Shown here piece by piece: positions 25,494 through 34,640 of a stretch of 50,982 nucleotides of DNA. Numbering within the stretch: the stretch's first letter is position 1; every line of letters starts with the position of its first letter. Source of the DNA: JAFHCF01 sp048497495 (GTDB lineage: Bacteria > Pseudomonadota > Alphaproteobacteria > Rhizobiales > Ancalomicrobiaceae); assembly GCA_048497495.1 (NCBI GenBank), contig JAFHCF010000200.1, forward strand, positions 1 through 50,982. Reading direction: 5' to 3'. The notes under the pieces are model-generated. The model ran no database searches and was not told the origin of the DNA. It worked only from the letters and a program-made list of their open reading frames with translations. The position numbers and the translations under genes were made by a program.

Positions 25494-26336
25494 TCAGCCG
25501 CCGACTTCGCGCGGCAGCGCCGCGAGAACCTTCGCCGGATCGTGAGGGTAGCCGAAGAAATCGAGATAGAGCGAGATCTGGTGGTCGAGCATGTCGCGCC
25601 CGACGCTGGTCGAGAGCCCGAGCGCCCGGGCCCGCGCCAGGAGGGGCGTCACCGGCGGCGACATGATCACCTCGGCGACATGGGCCGAAGCCTTCAGGGC
25701 CACCGGGTCGAAGGGCAGCGGATCGCCGTCGCGCAGGCCGCAGGGCGTGGCGTTGACGGCGAGGTCGACGTCGGCCGGCAGGCCGGCGACATGGGCGACC
25801 GGGATCGCCGGATAGACCGTGGCGAGCCGGGCGATACAGGCGGCGGCCTTGGCCGCGTCGATCTCGCCGATGGCGAGGCTGGCCACGCCGGCCTCGCACA
25901 GCGCCGCGCAGATCGCCGAGCCGGCGCCGCCGGTGCCGAGCACGAAGGCGGAGCGGCCCTTCGGCTCGAAGCCCCGGGCCCGCAGGCCCCGGACGAAGCC
26001 GACACCGTCGGCGACGTCGGCCGTGGTGGTGCCGTCGGGCTCGAAGCGCAACAGATTGGCGGCGCCCGACGCCCGCGCCCGGTCGCTGACCGTGGTGGCG
26101 AGATCGAGCACGGCCTGCTTGTGCGGCATGGTGATGGTCAGGCCGGCGAGATTGCCGATCCGGCGCAGGCCGTCGAGCACCGGCGCGAGGTCGGCAGGGG
26201 CGACGTCCATGGCGAGCCACACGGCGTTGACGCCGATCGCCTCGAACACCGGCGGCATCACCCTGGGTATGCGGATGATCGCGGCCGGGTGGCCGAGAGT
26301 GAAGAACAGGCGGGTCGAACCGTCGAAGGAGGCCAT
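25494..26336 (-). CDS. Shikimate/quinate dehydrogenase-like protein (AroE family), copy 1
   Basis: 280-residue NAD(P)-dependent dehydrogenase. Catalytic Lys in LTITMPHK, the Asp of ADGVGF, the nucleotide-binding glycine loop VLGTGGAGSAI and the C-terminal SVGRDMLDHQ (usually TGxxMLxxQ) are in family order. The N-terminal substrate pocket is diverged from biosynthetic AroE (LGHPAAIIRIPRVM in place of the serine-rich GxPxxHSxSP), so a catabolic role oxidising quinate, shikimate or a related hydroaromatic is more likely. Starts 1 nt after the dehydratase stop. Confidence 0.85.
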   Translation of the reverse strand: MASFDGSTRLFFTLGHPAAIIRIPRVMPPVFEAIGVNAVWLAMDVAPADLAPVLDGLRRIGNLAGLTITMPHKQAVLDLATTVSDRARASGAANLLRFEPDGTTTADVADGVGFVRGLRARGFEPKGRSAFVLGTGGAGSAICAALCEAGVASLAIGEIDAAKAAACIARLATVYPAIPVAHVAGLPADVDLAVNATPCGLRDGDPLPFDPVALKASAHVAEVIMSPPVTPLLARARALGLSTSVGRDMLDHQISLYLDFFGYPHDPAKVLAALPREVGG

Positions 26337-26337
26337 G

Positions 26338-28269
26338 TCACATGATCTCCGAGGTGTCGGTGCGGCGACGCAGGTCGGCGAAGGCGGCCATCCGGGCCGG
26401 CGCGTTGGCGGCGCCGTAGAGGTCGTAGCCGCCCTTGCGGCTCACCACCTCGAAGAAGAAGCGGTCCTGGAACGGGGTGCCGTAGAGATGGAAGAACTCG
26501 GCCGTCCCGACCCGGTCGTAGAGGATGCCGAGCGATCGCATCTCGTGCACCAGTTCGTCGTCGAGGCCGAAGCGGGCGGCGATGTCGGCGTAGTAGTTGG
26601 GCGCGATCGACAGGATCGGCGCGCCGGCCGCGCGCAGCGCCCGCGCCGCCGCCCAGATGTCGTCGGTCTCGAAGGCGATGTGATGCACCCCGGCGCCGGA
26701 ATAGGTCGAGACCGAGCGGGCGGTGGCGGTGCGGCGGCCCTCGGAGATGTTGAGCGGCATGCGGATGCGGCGCGAGGCGTTCGACACGGCGCGCGACCGC
26801 ACCAGGCCGTAGGGGTCGGGCAGGATCCAGGTGGTCTCGGGCTCGAGCCCGAGCACGGCGCGGTGATAGAGCACCCAACTGTCGAGCCCGCCTTCCGGCA
26901 GCGCCTCGGCGACGTGATCGATGCGCGTGACGCCGATGCCCGGCGCGGTCGCGGCCCCCTCGACGGCGACGAAGTCGCGCTCGAAGGCATAGGCGCCGGA
27001 GGCGTCGCGGGCGGTGAAATAGAGCAGGCTGCCGTCCTGATTGCGGATCGCCGGGATGGTCAACTCACCCGCCCCCACCCGACCCTCGAAGCGGCCGGCG
27101 CCGTAGGTCTCGGCGCGCGCCGTGGCGGCGAGCGGGTCGTCGGTCTCGAGCGCCAGGGCGCAGACCGACGGTCCGTGCACCAGGTAATAGGCCTGAGCGA
27201 CCGAATCGCGCTCGGAATTGATGACGAAGCGAATGTCGCCCTGGCCCCACAGGTCGACGTCCTTGGAGCGATGGCGGCCGAGATGGGCGAAGCCGAAGAG
27301 GGCGAGCCAATCGACCAGCGCGGCGCGGGCGCCGTGGTCGACGGCGAATTCGACGAAGGCGAAGCCGTCGAGTTCGGGGGCCGGCGGCGGATCGAACAGC
27401 TCGACCCGGCGGCGCGGTCGCACGATCGTCGGATCGGCGGCGACCTCGGCCTCGATGTCGCGCCGCGCCCGCTCCTCCAGCCACAGCAGCGACCGCATGG
27501 CGTCGCGCGCGGTGTTGCGCGGCGAGGCTTGGCGCATCTCGTCGCTGAAGATCTCCAGGCTGATCGGTCCGGCATAGCCGGCGGCGATCACCGCGCGCAG
27601 GAAGCCGGCGACGTCGAAGTCGCCCTGGCCCGGCAGACAGCGGAAATGGCGCGACAGGGTGAGCGCGTTCATGCCGAGGCGCGGCGCGTCGGCGAGCTGG
27701 ACGTAGAAGATCTTCTCGCCCGGCACGGCCGCGATGCCGCTCCAGTCGTCGGGCAGGGCGAGCGTGTGGAAACTGTCGAGGATCAGGCCGAGATGGGGCT
27801 GGTCGGCCTTCGCGACCAGCCGCCAGGCGTGGTCGAAGGTCTTGACCCGGGTGCCCCAGGACAGCGCCTCGTAGCCGATCTTGATGCCACGCCGGGCGGC
27901 GCGCTCGGCCAGCCGCGCCAATTGGTCGCCGGCGCGTTCGTCGTCGTCGATGGCGTCCGGCGAGACGTTGGAACACACCAGCAGCAGCGGCGCGCCGAGA
28001 TCGCCCATCAGGTCGAACTTGCGTTCGGCCCGCTCGAGGTTGCGGGCGAAGGTGGCGTCGTCGACGCCCTCGAGGTCGCGGAAGGGTTGGAACATGTCGA
28101 TGGCGAGGCCGAGGTCGGCCGCCATCCCCGCCACCTGGCGCGGATTGCCGGGGAAGAAGGTCAGGTCGTTCTCGAAGATCTCGACGCCGTCGAAGCGGGC
28201 GATCGAGATCGCCTCGAGCTTTTCGGCCAACGTCCCGCTGAGCGAGACGGTCGCGATCGATCGCCGCAT
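26338..28269 (-). CDS. 3-dehydroshikimate dehydratase / HPPD-like fusion (QuiC1/QsuB type)
   Basis: 643-residue two-domain enzyme. N-terminal sugar-isomerase-like TIM barrel (about 1-270: FDGVEIFENDL, GYEALSWGTRV, LGLILDSFHTLAL, PISLEIFSDEMRQ) matches 3-dehydroshikimate dehydratases that make protocatechuate. C-terminal half (about 300-640) has two vicinal-oxygen-chelate modules like 4-hydroxyphenylpyruvate dioxygenase; the iron triad appears intact (TRIDHVAEAL, GVHHIAFETDD, FFFEVVSRKG). Known fusions of this kind exist in Pseudomonas and Corynebacterium, and the role of the second half is unsettled. First gene of the leftward transporter/catabolic operon; GGGAGAG before ATG 28269. Confidence 0.9.
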   Translation of the reverse strand: MRRSIATVSLSGTLAEKLEAISIARFDGVEIFENDLTFFPGNPRQVAGMAADLGLAIDMFQPFRDLEGVDDATFARNLERAERKFDLMGDLGAPLLLVCSNVSPDAIDDDERAGDQLARLAERAARRGIKIGYEALSWGTRVKTFDHAWRLVAKADQPHLGLILDSFHTLALPDDWSGIAAVPGEKIFYVQLADAPRLGMNALTLSRHFRCLPGQGDFDVAGFLRAVIAAGYAGPISLEIFSDEMRQASPRNTARDAMRSLLWLEERARRDIEAEVAADPTIVRPRRRVELFDPPPAPELDGFAFVEFAVDHGARAALVDWLALFGFAHLGRHRSKDVDLWGQGDIRFVINSERDSVAQAYYLVHGPSVCALALETDDPLAATARAETYGAGRFEGRVGAGELTIPAIRNQDGSLLYFTARDASGAYAFERDFVAVEGAATAPGIGVTRIDHVAEALPEGGLDSWVLYHRAVLGLEPETTWILPDPYGLVRSRAVSNASRRIRMPLNISEGRRTATARSVSTYSGAGVHHIAFETDDIWAAARALRAAGAPILSIAPNYYADIAARFGLDDELVHEMRSLGILYDRVGTAEFFHLYGTPFQDRFFFEVVSRKGGYDLYGAANAPARMAAFADLRRRTDTSEIM

Positions 28270-28405
28270 GACGTTTCTCTCCCGGATCCGGCCGCCGTTG
28301 TCGGCGTGCCCAGATCGCCCCGTCGGGTGCGATCTCTCGATTGATCGGGAGTTTCCCCTAGTCGTTCGTGCCGCGCATGAGGCGGTGGTCATCTTCCGAC
28401 ATGAC

Positions 28406-28432
28406 GAAAGTCACGACTTTCAAACGATTGAA
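28406..28432. promoter_or_regulatory. Two abutting inverted repeats upstream of the hydroaromatic operon
   Basis: GAAAGT-CACG-ACTTTC (28406-28421) and TTCAA-ACGA-TTGAA (28419-28432) overlap by 3 bp, both with 4-bp spacers, 137-163 bp upstream of the dehydratase start. The layout suits a dimeric activator or repressor binding side by side. No local regulator gene can be assigned with confidence. Confidence 0.4.
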
Positions 28433-28498
28433 GATGCCGCGCCGCAACATTTCCGCCCCGGCCGGCCCCGTCTCGACCCGGCGCCGCCGAAAGCCGGG

Positions 28499-29215
28499 TC
28501 AGTTCCGCCGAGCCCGCCCGAGCGCCTTCACCGCGAGTTCGGTGCGGGTCTGGACGTTGAGCTTCTCCATGATGCGGCTGACGTAGTTCTTCACCGTGCC
28601 CTCGGCGAGGCAGACGGTATCGGCGATCTCGCGGTTTCCCCGCCCCTTGGCGACCAGCGCCAGGATCTCCTCCTCGCGCACCGTCAGCGGCTCGTCGGGC
28701 GTGTCGCCCTGGGCCGCGGTCGCGGCCTGCGGACGGGCGCGGCGGAACTCCTCGAAGAACTTGCGCGCGATGTTGGGCGACAGGCGCGACTCGCCGCGCT
28801 TGACGGCGCGGATGGTGTCGAGGATGTCCTTCTCGGAGGTGTCCTTGAGCAGATAGGCCTGGGCGCCGGCGGAGATCGCCTCGAACACCAGATCGTCGGT
28901 GTCGAAGGTGGAGAGCGCCACCACCTGGGTGCCGGGACATTCGGCGACGATCCGCCGGGTCGCGGCGATGCCGCCGAGGCGCGGCATCTGGATGTCCATC
29001 AGCACGATGTCGGGGCGGAACCGTCGCGCCAGATCGACCGCCTCGATCCCGTCGGCGGCCTGACCGACGATGCTGATGTCCGGCTCCATCTGGAACATGG
29101 TGGCGAAGGCGCGCCGGATCAGCTGTTGGTCCTCGGCGATGACGACGCGAATGGTCTCCGGCATGCAAGCCGGCGTGTCGGGGGCGGGGAGCGGCGGAAC
29201 GTCGTCTTCGATCAT
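28499..29215 (-). CDS. NarL/LuxR-type response regulator
   Basis: 238-residue regulator from ATG 29215 (a GTG at 29257 adds 14 residues; a later ATG at 29164 would remove 17, both with poorer ribosome sites). Receiver with E28/D29, phospho-acceptor Asp74 (IVLMDIQMP) and the YLLKDTS lysine; LuxR HTH at the C-terminus (LTVREEEILALVAKGRGNREIADTVCLAEGTVKNYVSRIMEKL). Divergent from a HisKA_3 kinase 186 bp away, which is its evident partner. Confidence 0.9.
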   Translation of the reverse strand: MIEDDVPPLPAPDTPACMPETIRVVIAEDQQLIRRAFATMFQMEPDISIVGQAADGIEAVDLARRFRPDIVLMDIQMPRLGGIAATRRIVAECPGTQVVALSTFDTDDLVFEAISAGAQAYLLKDTSEKDILDTIRAVKRGESRLSPNIARKFFEEFRRARPQAATAAQGDTPDEPLTVREEEILALVAKGRGNREIADTVCLAEGTVKNYVSRIMEKLNVQTRTELAVKALGRARRN

Positions 29216-29401
29216 CGGGTCTTCGGCCTCTTGCGCGAGGCGCGATGAGACAGCCACCGACCGGGGCCGGTCAAGCGGCTCGATCGCGCCCGGATGACGG
29301 CGGCATCATTCTCCGTATGATGACCGACGAGATCGCCGACCCGATCGGACGACCCCGGAGGATCCGCCATCGCACCCGAGCCGCCGCGCGACCGCAATGC
29401 C

Positions 29402-31243
29402 ATGCCCCCCGCCGCCGCGTCGCGCCTTGCGCGGCTGGCGCGGGCCTTCGACCCGCGGCGGCGGATCGCGGCGGCGGTCGCCTGGTCGATCGGCGCGGTG
29501 TCGCTCCTCGTCGCGGCGGTGGTCGGGCTGTGGACGATGGGCGAGGCGCGGCGCGCCGTCGAGGGCGAGATCGGCCTCGTCTATGCCTCGCATGCCCAAC
29601 GTCTGGCCGAGACCATCGACGCCAATCTCGCCGGTCGCCGGCAATGGGTCGCGGCCTCGGCGACGCTGATGGGCGCGCGGATCGGCGCGCTGCCCCAGGC
29701 GAACGCCAAACAGGTGCTGGTCGATCTCAAGAGCGCCCTGCGCGAAATCGAGTGGGCCGGGGTCGTCGACATCCAGGGCGTGGTGATCGCCGCCACCGGG
29801 GGCGTGTTGGAGAACCGCTCCGTCGCCCAGCGCCCCTGGTTCACCTCGGGCTTTCTCGGACCCTATGTCGGCGACGTTCATCGCGAACTGCTGCTCGATC
29901 GCGGCCTGCCGATCACCCGCGACGGCGAACCGCGCCGCTTCGTCGACCTCTCGGCGCCGATTCGCGATGCCAGTGGCGACGTGCTCGGCGTGCTCGGCGC
30001 CTCGCTCGGCTGGTCGTGGATCGAGGGACTGCGCGCCAACACGCTCGATGCCTTGCGCCGATCGCGCAAGCAGATCGAGGTCTTGGTGATCGGCCGCGAC
30101 GGCACGGTGCTGCTCGGCTCCGAGCGCCAACAGCCGGGCACTCTGGTCGATCTGTCGCGCTTCCGCGCCGAGGAGGGCTACGTCGTCGAGGCCGGTCAAC
30201 TCACCGGCTTCGCCCGGTCGCGAGGCTTCGCCGACTTCGACGGGCTGGGATGGTGGGTGCTGGTGCGCGAGCCGACGGCGATCGCCTTCGCGCCCGCCGG
30301 CCGCACGGCGGCCGGGATCTTCACGGCCATCGCCGGTGGCGGCGTCTTCGCCGCCCTGATCGCCGCCCTGGTGGCGGCCGGGGCGCTGCGCCGGCTGAAG
30401 GCGGTGGCCGAGGCCGCCGACGACCTGCGGCTCGGGCGCGCCTCGGCCTTCGTGCCGCTCGCCGGCGCCGACGAGGCGGCGCGCATCTCGCGCTCGCTCG
30501 GCGCCCTGATCGGGACGCTGCAGGGCGCCAACGCCGAACTGACCACCCTCAACGCCGAACTCGACGCGCGGGTGGCGGCGCGCGCCCGCGAGATCGCGCG
30601 GATGGAGCAGGAGAACCGCTTCGCCGCCGTGGTACGCGAGCGGCTGCGCATCGCCCGCGATCTGCACGACACGCTCGCCCATTCGCTCTTGGCGCTCCTC
30701 ACCCAGATCCGCCTGATCCGGCGCTTGGGGTTGGCCGATCCGGCGCGCGTCGACGCCGAGCTCGCCAGCGCCGAACAGGTCGCCGCCGAGGGCATGACCT
30801 GGGCCCGCGACGCGGTCCTGCAACTGCGCTATTCGCCGGTGCGCGACGACGGCCTGTCGGAGGCGCTGCGGCGGATGGTCAAACGCCTGCGCGATCGCAC
30901 CGACATCGCCGTCGACATGACGGTCGACGACCGCGCCGCCGTCCTCGCCGACCAGACCACCGAGGCGGTCTTCCGCATCGTCGAGGAGGCGGTGCGCAAC
31001 GTCGAGAAACATGCGCGCGCCACCGCGATCCACCTCGCGGCCCGGGTCGAGACCCGCGACGACGGCGATCATCTCGTGGCGGAGGTCCGCGACGACGGTG
31101 TCGGCTTCGATCCCGGCGAGGATCACCGAGGCCATTTCGGCCTGACCGGCGCCCGCGAGCAGGCCGAACTCGTCGGCGCCCGCCTGGAGATCCGGTCCGA
31201 GCCCGGGGCGGGTACGCGAATCGGCATCGACGTCCTGCTGTGA
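29402..31243 (+). CDS. Membrane sensor histidine kinase (NarX/HisKA_3 type, CACHE sensor)
   Basis: 613-residue kinase. TM1 about 23-45, a periplasmic region of about 255 residues resembling a double-CACHE small-molecule sensor (WAGVVDIQGVVIAATGG, RPWFTSGF, VDLSAPIRD...GVLGASLGWSWIE), TM2 about 303-330, a HAMP-like segment, a coiled coil, then HisKA_3 with His422 (RIARDLHDTLAHSLLALL) and HATPase_c (VEEAVRNVEKHARA, VRDDGVGFDP, GHFGLTGAREQAEL). CACHE domains commonly bind organic acids, which suits its place between two acid-catabolic clusters, but the ligand is not known. ATG 29402 has only a weak Shine-Dalgarno. Confidence 0.9.
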   Translation: MPPAAASRLARLARAFDPRRRIAAAVAWSIGAVSLLVAAVVGLWTMGEARRAVEGEIGLVYASHAQRLAETIDANLAGRRQWVAASATLMGARIGALPQANAKQVLVDLKSALREIEWAGVVDIQGVVIAATGGVLENRSVAQRPWFTSGFLGPYVGDVHRELLLDRGLPITRDGEPRRFVDLSAPIRDASGDVLGVLGASLGWSWIEGLRANTLDALRRSRKQIEVLVIGRDGTVLLGSERQQPGTLVDLSRFRAEEGYVVEAGQLTGFARSRGFADFDGLGWWVLVREPTAIAFAPAGRTAAGIFTAIAGGGVFAALIAALVAAGALRRLKAVAEAADDLRLGRASAFVPLAGADEAARISRSLGALIGTLQGANAELTTLNAELDARVAARAREIARMEQENRFAAVVRERLRIARDLHDTLAHSLLALLTQIRLIRRLGLADPARVDAELASAEQVAAEGMTWARDAVLQLRYSPVRDDGLSEALRRMVKRLRDRTDIAVDMTVDDRAAVLADQTTEAVFRIVEEAVRNVEKHARATAIHLAARVETRDDGDHLVAEVRDDGVGFDPGEDHRGHFGLTGAREQAELVGARLEIRSEPGAGTRIGIDVLL

Positions 31244-31321
31244 CCGACGCGATGCGGCCGCACCGGCGACGGAGCGTCCGGGGATCGTCGACGGCCTGTC
31301 GGAAAAAATTGAATTGCATCC

Positions 31322-31341
31322 TATAATGGAATGATGTTCCA
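31322..31341 (+). promoter_or_regulatory. -10 element with overlapping IclR-box-like operator
   Basis: TATAAT (31322-31327) is immediately followed, sharing one base, by TGGAATGATGTTCCA (31327-31341), a perfect TGGAA/TTCCA palindrome. It closely matches the E. coli IclR site consensus (TGGAAATNATTTCCA as I recall). A protein bound here would occlude the -10. Lies about 60 bp upstream of the flavoprotein start; an IclR-family gene is at 36455-37243. Confidence 0.65.
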
Positions 31342-31399
31342 TCTTTCGATGAAGGCCGTCGCTGCGACGCGGCCGATCGCGAGGGGGAAGGAACGGCTC

Positions 31400-33112
31400 G
31401 TGGCTCTGGTTGTCGATGGGATCGAGGACGGCGCGACCTTCGACGTCGCGGTGATCGGTACCGGTGGGGCGGGGCTCGCCGCCGCGCTCTTCGCCGCCCT
31501 GCGCGGCGGCCGGGTGCTCCTGGTCGAGCGCACGCCCTTCGTCGGCGGTTCGACCGCGCTGTCGGCCGGCACCGCCTGGATGCCGCTGACGCCCCACGCG
31601 GCGGAGGTCGGCCGCGTCGATGACGCCGAGGCGGTGCGGAGCTTCCTCGACCATGCGGTCGGGTCGCGCTCCGACCCGGCGATCCGCGCCGCCTTCGTCG
31701 AGGCCGCGCCGCGCGCCGTCGCCGAACTCGAGGCCCTGACCGAGGCGCGCTTCCGCGCCCGCCCCTTCCACCCGGACTACCTCTCCGAATTGCCGGGTTC
31801 CCGGCTCGGCGGCCGGGCGATCGAGCCGAAGCCCTACGATGGGCGGCGTCTCGGCCGGCTGTTTCGGCTGATCCGCCCGCCGATCCCCGAGTTCACGCTC
31901 TTCGGCGGCCTGATGGTCGATCGCGACGACATCGCCCATCTCCTGAAGCTGACCCGGTCCTTCGCTTCGTTCCGCCATGCCCTGCGACTGATGGTGCGTT
32001 ACGCCCGCGACCGCCTCGCCCACCGGCGCGGCACCCGGCTGGTGATGGGCAACGCGCTGATCGCCCGCCTGCTCGCCTCGCTGATGCCGCGCGACGTGAC
32101 GCTCCTCACCGAAGCCGAGGTCGGGCGCATCGATCGCCGCGACGGCCGGGTGAGCGGCCTGTCGCTCACCCATCGCGAGCGAAATCTGACGGTGACGGTG
32201 AAGCGCGGGGTGATCCTGGCGAGCGGCGGCTTCAATCGCCATCCCACCCGCCGGGCCGAACGGCTCGGGGCGACGGATCCGGCCTGGTGCCCCGGCGCCC
32301 CCGGCCACACCGGGCGGGCGATCGACCTGGCGCTCGGGCTCGGCGCCCGTCTCGGCGAGGGCGGCCTGTCGGATGCCTTCTGGGCCCCGGTATCGCTGCG
32401 GAAGCGGCCCGACGGCTCGACCGCCGTCTTCCCCCATTTCCTGCTCGATCGCGGCAAACCGGGGATGGTGACCGTCGACCGTCGCGGCCGCCGCTTCGTC
32501 AACGAGGCGACCTCCTATCACCTCTTCGGTCTCGCCATGCGCGAGGCGGAGGCGATCCCCGCCCACCTGATCACCGATGCGGCGGGGCTGGCGAAATACG
32601 GCCTCGGCATGATCCGCCCGGCCGGCGGGGCGACGAGGCCCTTCCTCGCCGACGGCTATCTCGTCCAGGCCGCGACCTTGCGGGAGCTCGCCGAAAGGCT
32701 CGGCATCGACGGCGATGGACTGGAGGCGACGGTCGCGGCGATGAACCGCTCGGCCGAGACCGGCATCGACCCGGACTTCGGTCGCGGCTCGACCGACTAC
32801 CAGCGCGCCAACGGTGACGCGACCCACGGCCCCAACCCCTGCCTCGGCCCGATCGCCACGCCGCCCTATTCCGCGGTGCGGCTCTACCCCGGCGACATCG
32901 GCGCGGCGGCCGGTCTCGTCACCGATGCCCGCGCCCGCGTGCTCGGCGCGGCCGCCGTCCCGATCGCCGGCCTCTGGGCCGTCGGCAACGACATGCGCTC
33001 GATCATGGGCGGGGTCTATCCGGCGCCGGGCATCACCATCGGCCCGGCCCTCGCCTTCGCCCACCTGGCGGCACGCGACGCGATGGGGGAGGAGGAAAGT
33101 AGGGTACAATAG
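31400..33112 (+). CDS. FAD-binding dehydrogenase (3-ketosteroid dehydrogenase/fumarate reductase family), copy 1
   Basis: About 570 residues. N-terminal FAD Rossmann motif FDVAVIGTGGAGLAAALFA and LLVERTPFVGGSTALSAGTAW; C-terminal FAD-proximal motif LWAVGNDMRSIMGGVYPAPGITIGPALAFA. The family introduces C=C bonds next to ketones or reduces them. I prefer GTG 31400 (AAGGAA 6-7 nt upstream); an ATG at 31331 in frame falls inside the operator palindrome. Sequence closely parallels the flavoprotein at 34630, so the two may carry out consecutive or alternative desaturations of one ring. Convergent with the TIM-barrel gene. Confidence 0.87.
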   Translation: MALVVDGIEDGATFDVAVIGTGGAGLAAALFAALRGGRVLLVERTPFVGGSTALSAGTAWMPLTPHAAEVGRVDDAEAVRSFLDHAVGSRSDPAIRAAFVEAAPRAVAELEALTEARFRARPFHPDYLSELPGSRLGGRAIEPKPYDGRRLGRLFRLIRPPIPEFTLFGGLMVDRDDIAHLLKLTRSFASFRHALRLMVRYARDRLAHRRGTRLVMGNALIARLLASLMPRDVTLLTEAEVGRIDRRDGRVSGLSLTHRERNLTVTVKRGVILASGGFNRHPTRRAERLGATDPAWCPGAPGHTGRAIDLALGLGARLGEGGLSDAFWAPVSLRKRPDGSTAVFPHFLLDRGKPGMVTVDRRGRRFVNEATSYHLFGLAMREAEAIPAHLITDAAGLAKYGLGMIRPAGGATRPFLADGYLVQAATLRELAERLGIDGDGLEATVAAMNRSAETGIDPDFGRGSTDYQRANGDATHGPNPCLGPIATPPYSAVRLYPGDIGAAAGLVTDARARVLGAAAVPIAGLWAVGNDMRSIMGGVYPAPGITIGPALAFAHLAARDAMGEEESRVQ

Positions 33113-33202
33113 CGAAGCGTATTGCACCGGCGGCGCGCGTGGGGGCACCATGCGTTATCCGCGCAGGCTCGGCAGGTGCAATTCGCTCGCGCTCAATGCA
33201 CC

Positions 33203-34015
33203 CTACGGATCTCCACCGACCACCTCCTGCGCCGCCTCGAACACCGCCTTCACCCAGGCTTGTGTCCCCCTCTCCGCCCGCCGGGCGTCGTTGGGCACCT
33301 CGCAGCTGATCGGCAGATCGTCCGGCAGTCGCGCCACGAGGCCGGCGAGGTCGATGCCGCCCTCGCCCGGCAACAGCCGGGCGCGACGGGCGTCGTGGAT
33401 CAGGCCCTCGACGGTCGCCGGGATCGCCACGGGCGCGTCGCAGATCTGGGCGTAGTTCAGTCGCGCCCGTGGCAGCGCCGCCACGTCCTCGAGCGTGGTC
33501 CGCGAGCGGGCGACATGCAGCGCGTCGACCAAGACGCCGCCGTTGGGCCGGTCGGCGGCGGTGACCACCCGCAGCGCGCCGCGCGCGTCGCATACCGCCG
33601 TCCACGGCATGAACTCGAGATCGCAGGTCAGGCCATAGGGTGCGGCGACGTCGCACAGCGCCGCGAATTGCGCGGTCAGTCGGCCCGCGTCGGGGTCGTC
33701 GCCGGCGACCAGTACCGCCCGCGCTCCGAGCTCCGCCCCGACCGCGAGGAAGGCCTCGAAGGCGGAGGCGTCGAACCCTTCGCCGATGCGGATGATCTCC
33801 AGGTCGAAGACGCCGACGCCGGTCGCGGCGATCGCCGCCTTCGTCGCCCGCAAGGTCGCCGGATCGTCCATCAGTCGATGGGCGATGCCGCCGGCGGCGG
33901 CCGGCAGCAGCCTGAGCCCGACCCGGTCGAAGCCGGTTCGGGCGGCGAGCCGGATCAGCTCCGGTGGCGCGAGGTCGAGCACCGTCAGATGGGCGAGCGA
34001 CAGGAGGCGGCGCAT
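33203..34015 (-). CDS. Sugar-phosphate isomerase/epimerase-like TIM-barrel protein
   Basis: 270-residue AP-endonuclease-2/xylose-isomerase-like barrel. Conserved segments: VGVFDLEIIRI, LTCDLEFMPWTAV (metal Glu), GGVLVDALHVARS (Asp and His ligands), LNYAQICDAP and ISCEVPND (Glu near the C-terminus). Family members isomerise hydroxy-ketones or dehydrate 3-dehydroshikimate-like acids. ATG 34015 has GAGGA 7 nt upstream, better than GTG 34021. Last gene of the iclR-led leftward operon, 10 bp after the NIPSNAP gene. Confidence 0.85.
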   Translation of the reverse strand: MRRLLSLAHLTVLDLAPPELIRLAARTGFDRVGLRLLPAAAGGIAHRLMDDPATLRATKAAIAATGVGVFDLEIIRIGEGFDASAFEAFLAVGAELGARAVLVAGDDPDAGRLTAQFAALCDVAAPYGLTCDLEFMPWTAVCDARGALRVVTAADRPNGGVLVDALHVARSRTTLEDVAALPRARLNYAQICDAPVAIPATVEGLIHDARRARLLPGEGGIDLAGLVARLPDDLPISCEVPNDARRAERGTQAWVKAVFEAAQEVVGGDP

Positions 34016-34025
34016 CGACACGTCC

Positions 34026-34640
34026 TCAGCGAAGCGGCGAGATCGCCGTGGGCAGCGCCACGGTCGAGCGCATGTCGGTGGTCAGCCACGCCGGCCCGCC
34101 CTTCGGCGGCCAGGCCCCGACCGCCACCGCATCGGCGCGGATCGCGGCGCGCGCCTCGAGCGAGGCGAAGGGCCAGATGTGGGTGAAGCGCGGCGCCCCG
34201 TCGAGCCCGTACATGGCGATCACCAGCGGCGACAATCTCGCCCGTTCCGGCACGGCGTCGGCCCAGGCGTCGATGGTCGGCTGCAGGCCGCCGAACTTCG
34301 GGCGATAGGTGCGGATCTCGTAGACCTCGCCGAATGCCCCCGGCTCGACCGGCGCCATGAAGGGGAACGGCGCGTAGCTCTCCATCGTCAGGTCGGTGAG
34401 ATGATCGGCGACATTGAACGGGTTCGCCGCCAGGAGGGCGCGGCGACGCTCGGCCGAGAGGCTCGCCTCGTCGGCAAAGCCGCGCAGCACGATCAACTGG
34501 TTGAGCGGGCCGATCTCGCTGGTCCAGCAGCCGAGCAGGCGACCCTTCGCGGCCGTGTCCCCCACCCAGGCGTCGACGCTCGCGACGGCGCCGCCGAACG
34601 TGCCGAGCTTCAGGGTCAGCGTGGCGATTTCATAGAGCAT
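34026..34640 (-). CDS. NIPSNAP-family protein
   Basis: 204 residues with two dimeric alpha/beta-barrel NIPSNAP repeats: MLYEIATLTLKLGTFGGAV at the N-terminus and VYEIRTYRPKFGGLQPTIDAW around residue 107. Found often in bacterial catabolic operons beside flavin dehydrogenases; its biochemical role is not established. Its start overlaps the end of the upstream flavoprotein by 11 nt (GAGGAG present), indicating co-translation. Confidence 0.85.
   Translation of the reverse strand: MLYEIATLTLKLGTFGGAVASVDAWVGDTAAKGRLLGCWTSEIGPLNQLIVLRGFADEASLSAERRRALLAANPFNVADHLTDLTMESYAPFPFMAPVEPGAFGEVYEIRTYRPKFGGLQPTIDAWADAVPERARLSPLVIAMYGLDGAPRFTHIWPFASLEARAAIRADAVAVGAWPPKGGPAWLTTDMRSTVALPTAISPLR

Noticed and set aside
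29306..33151. Minus-strand open frame of 1281 codons opposite the sensor kinase and flavoprotein
   Set aside because: Composition is that of a reverse-complement shadow; both plus-strand genes have complete domain structure and ribosome sites.
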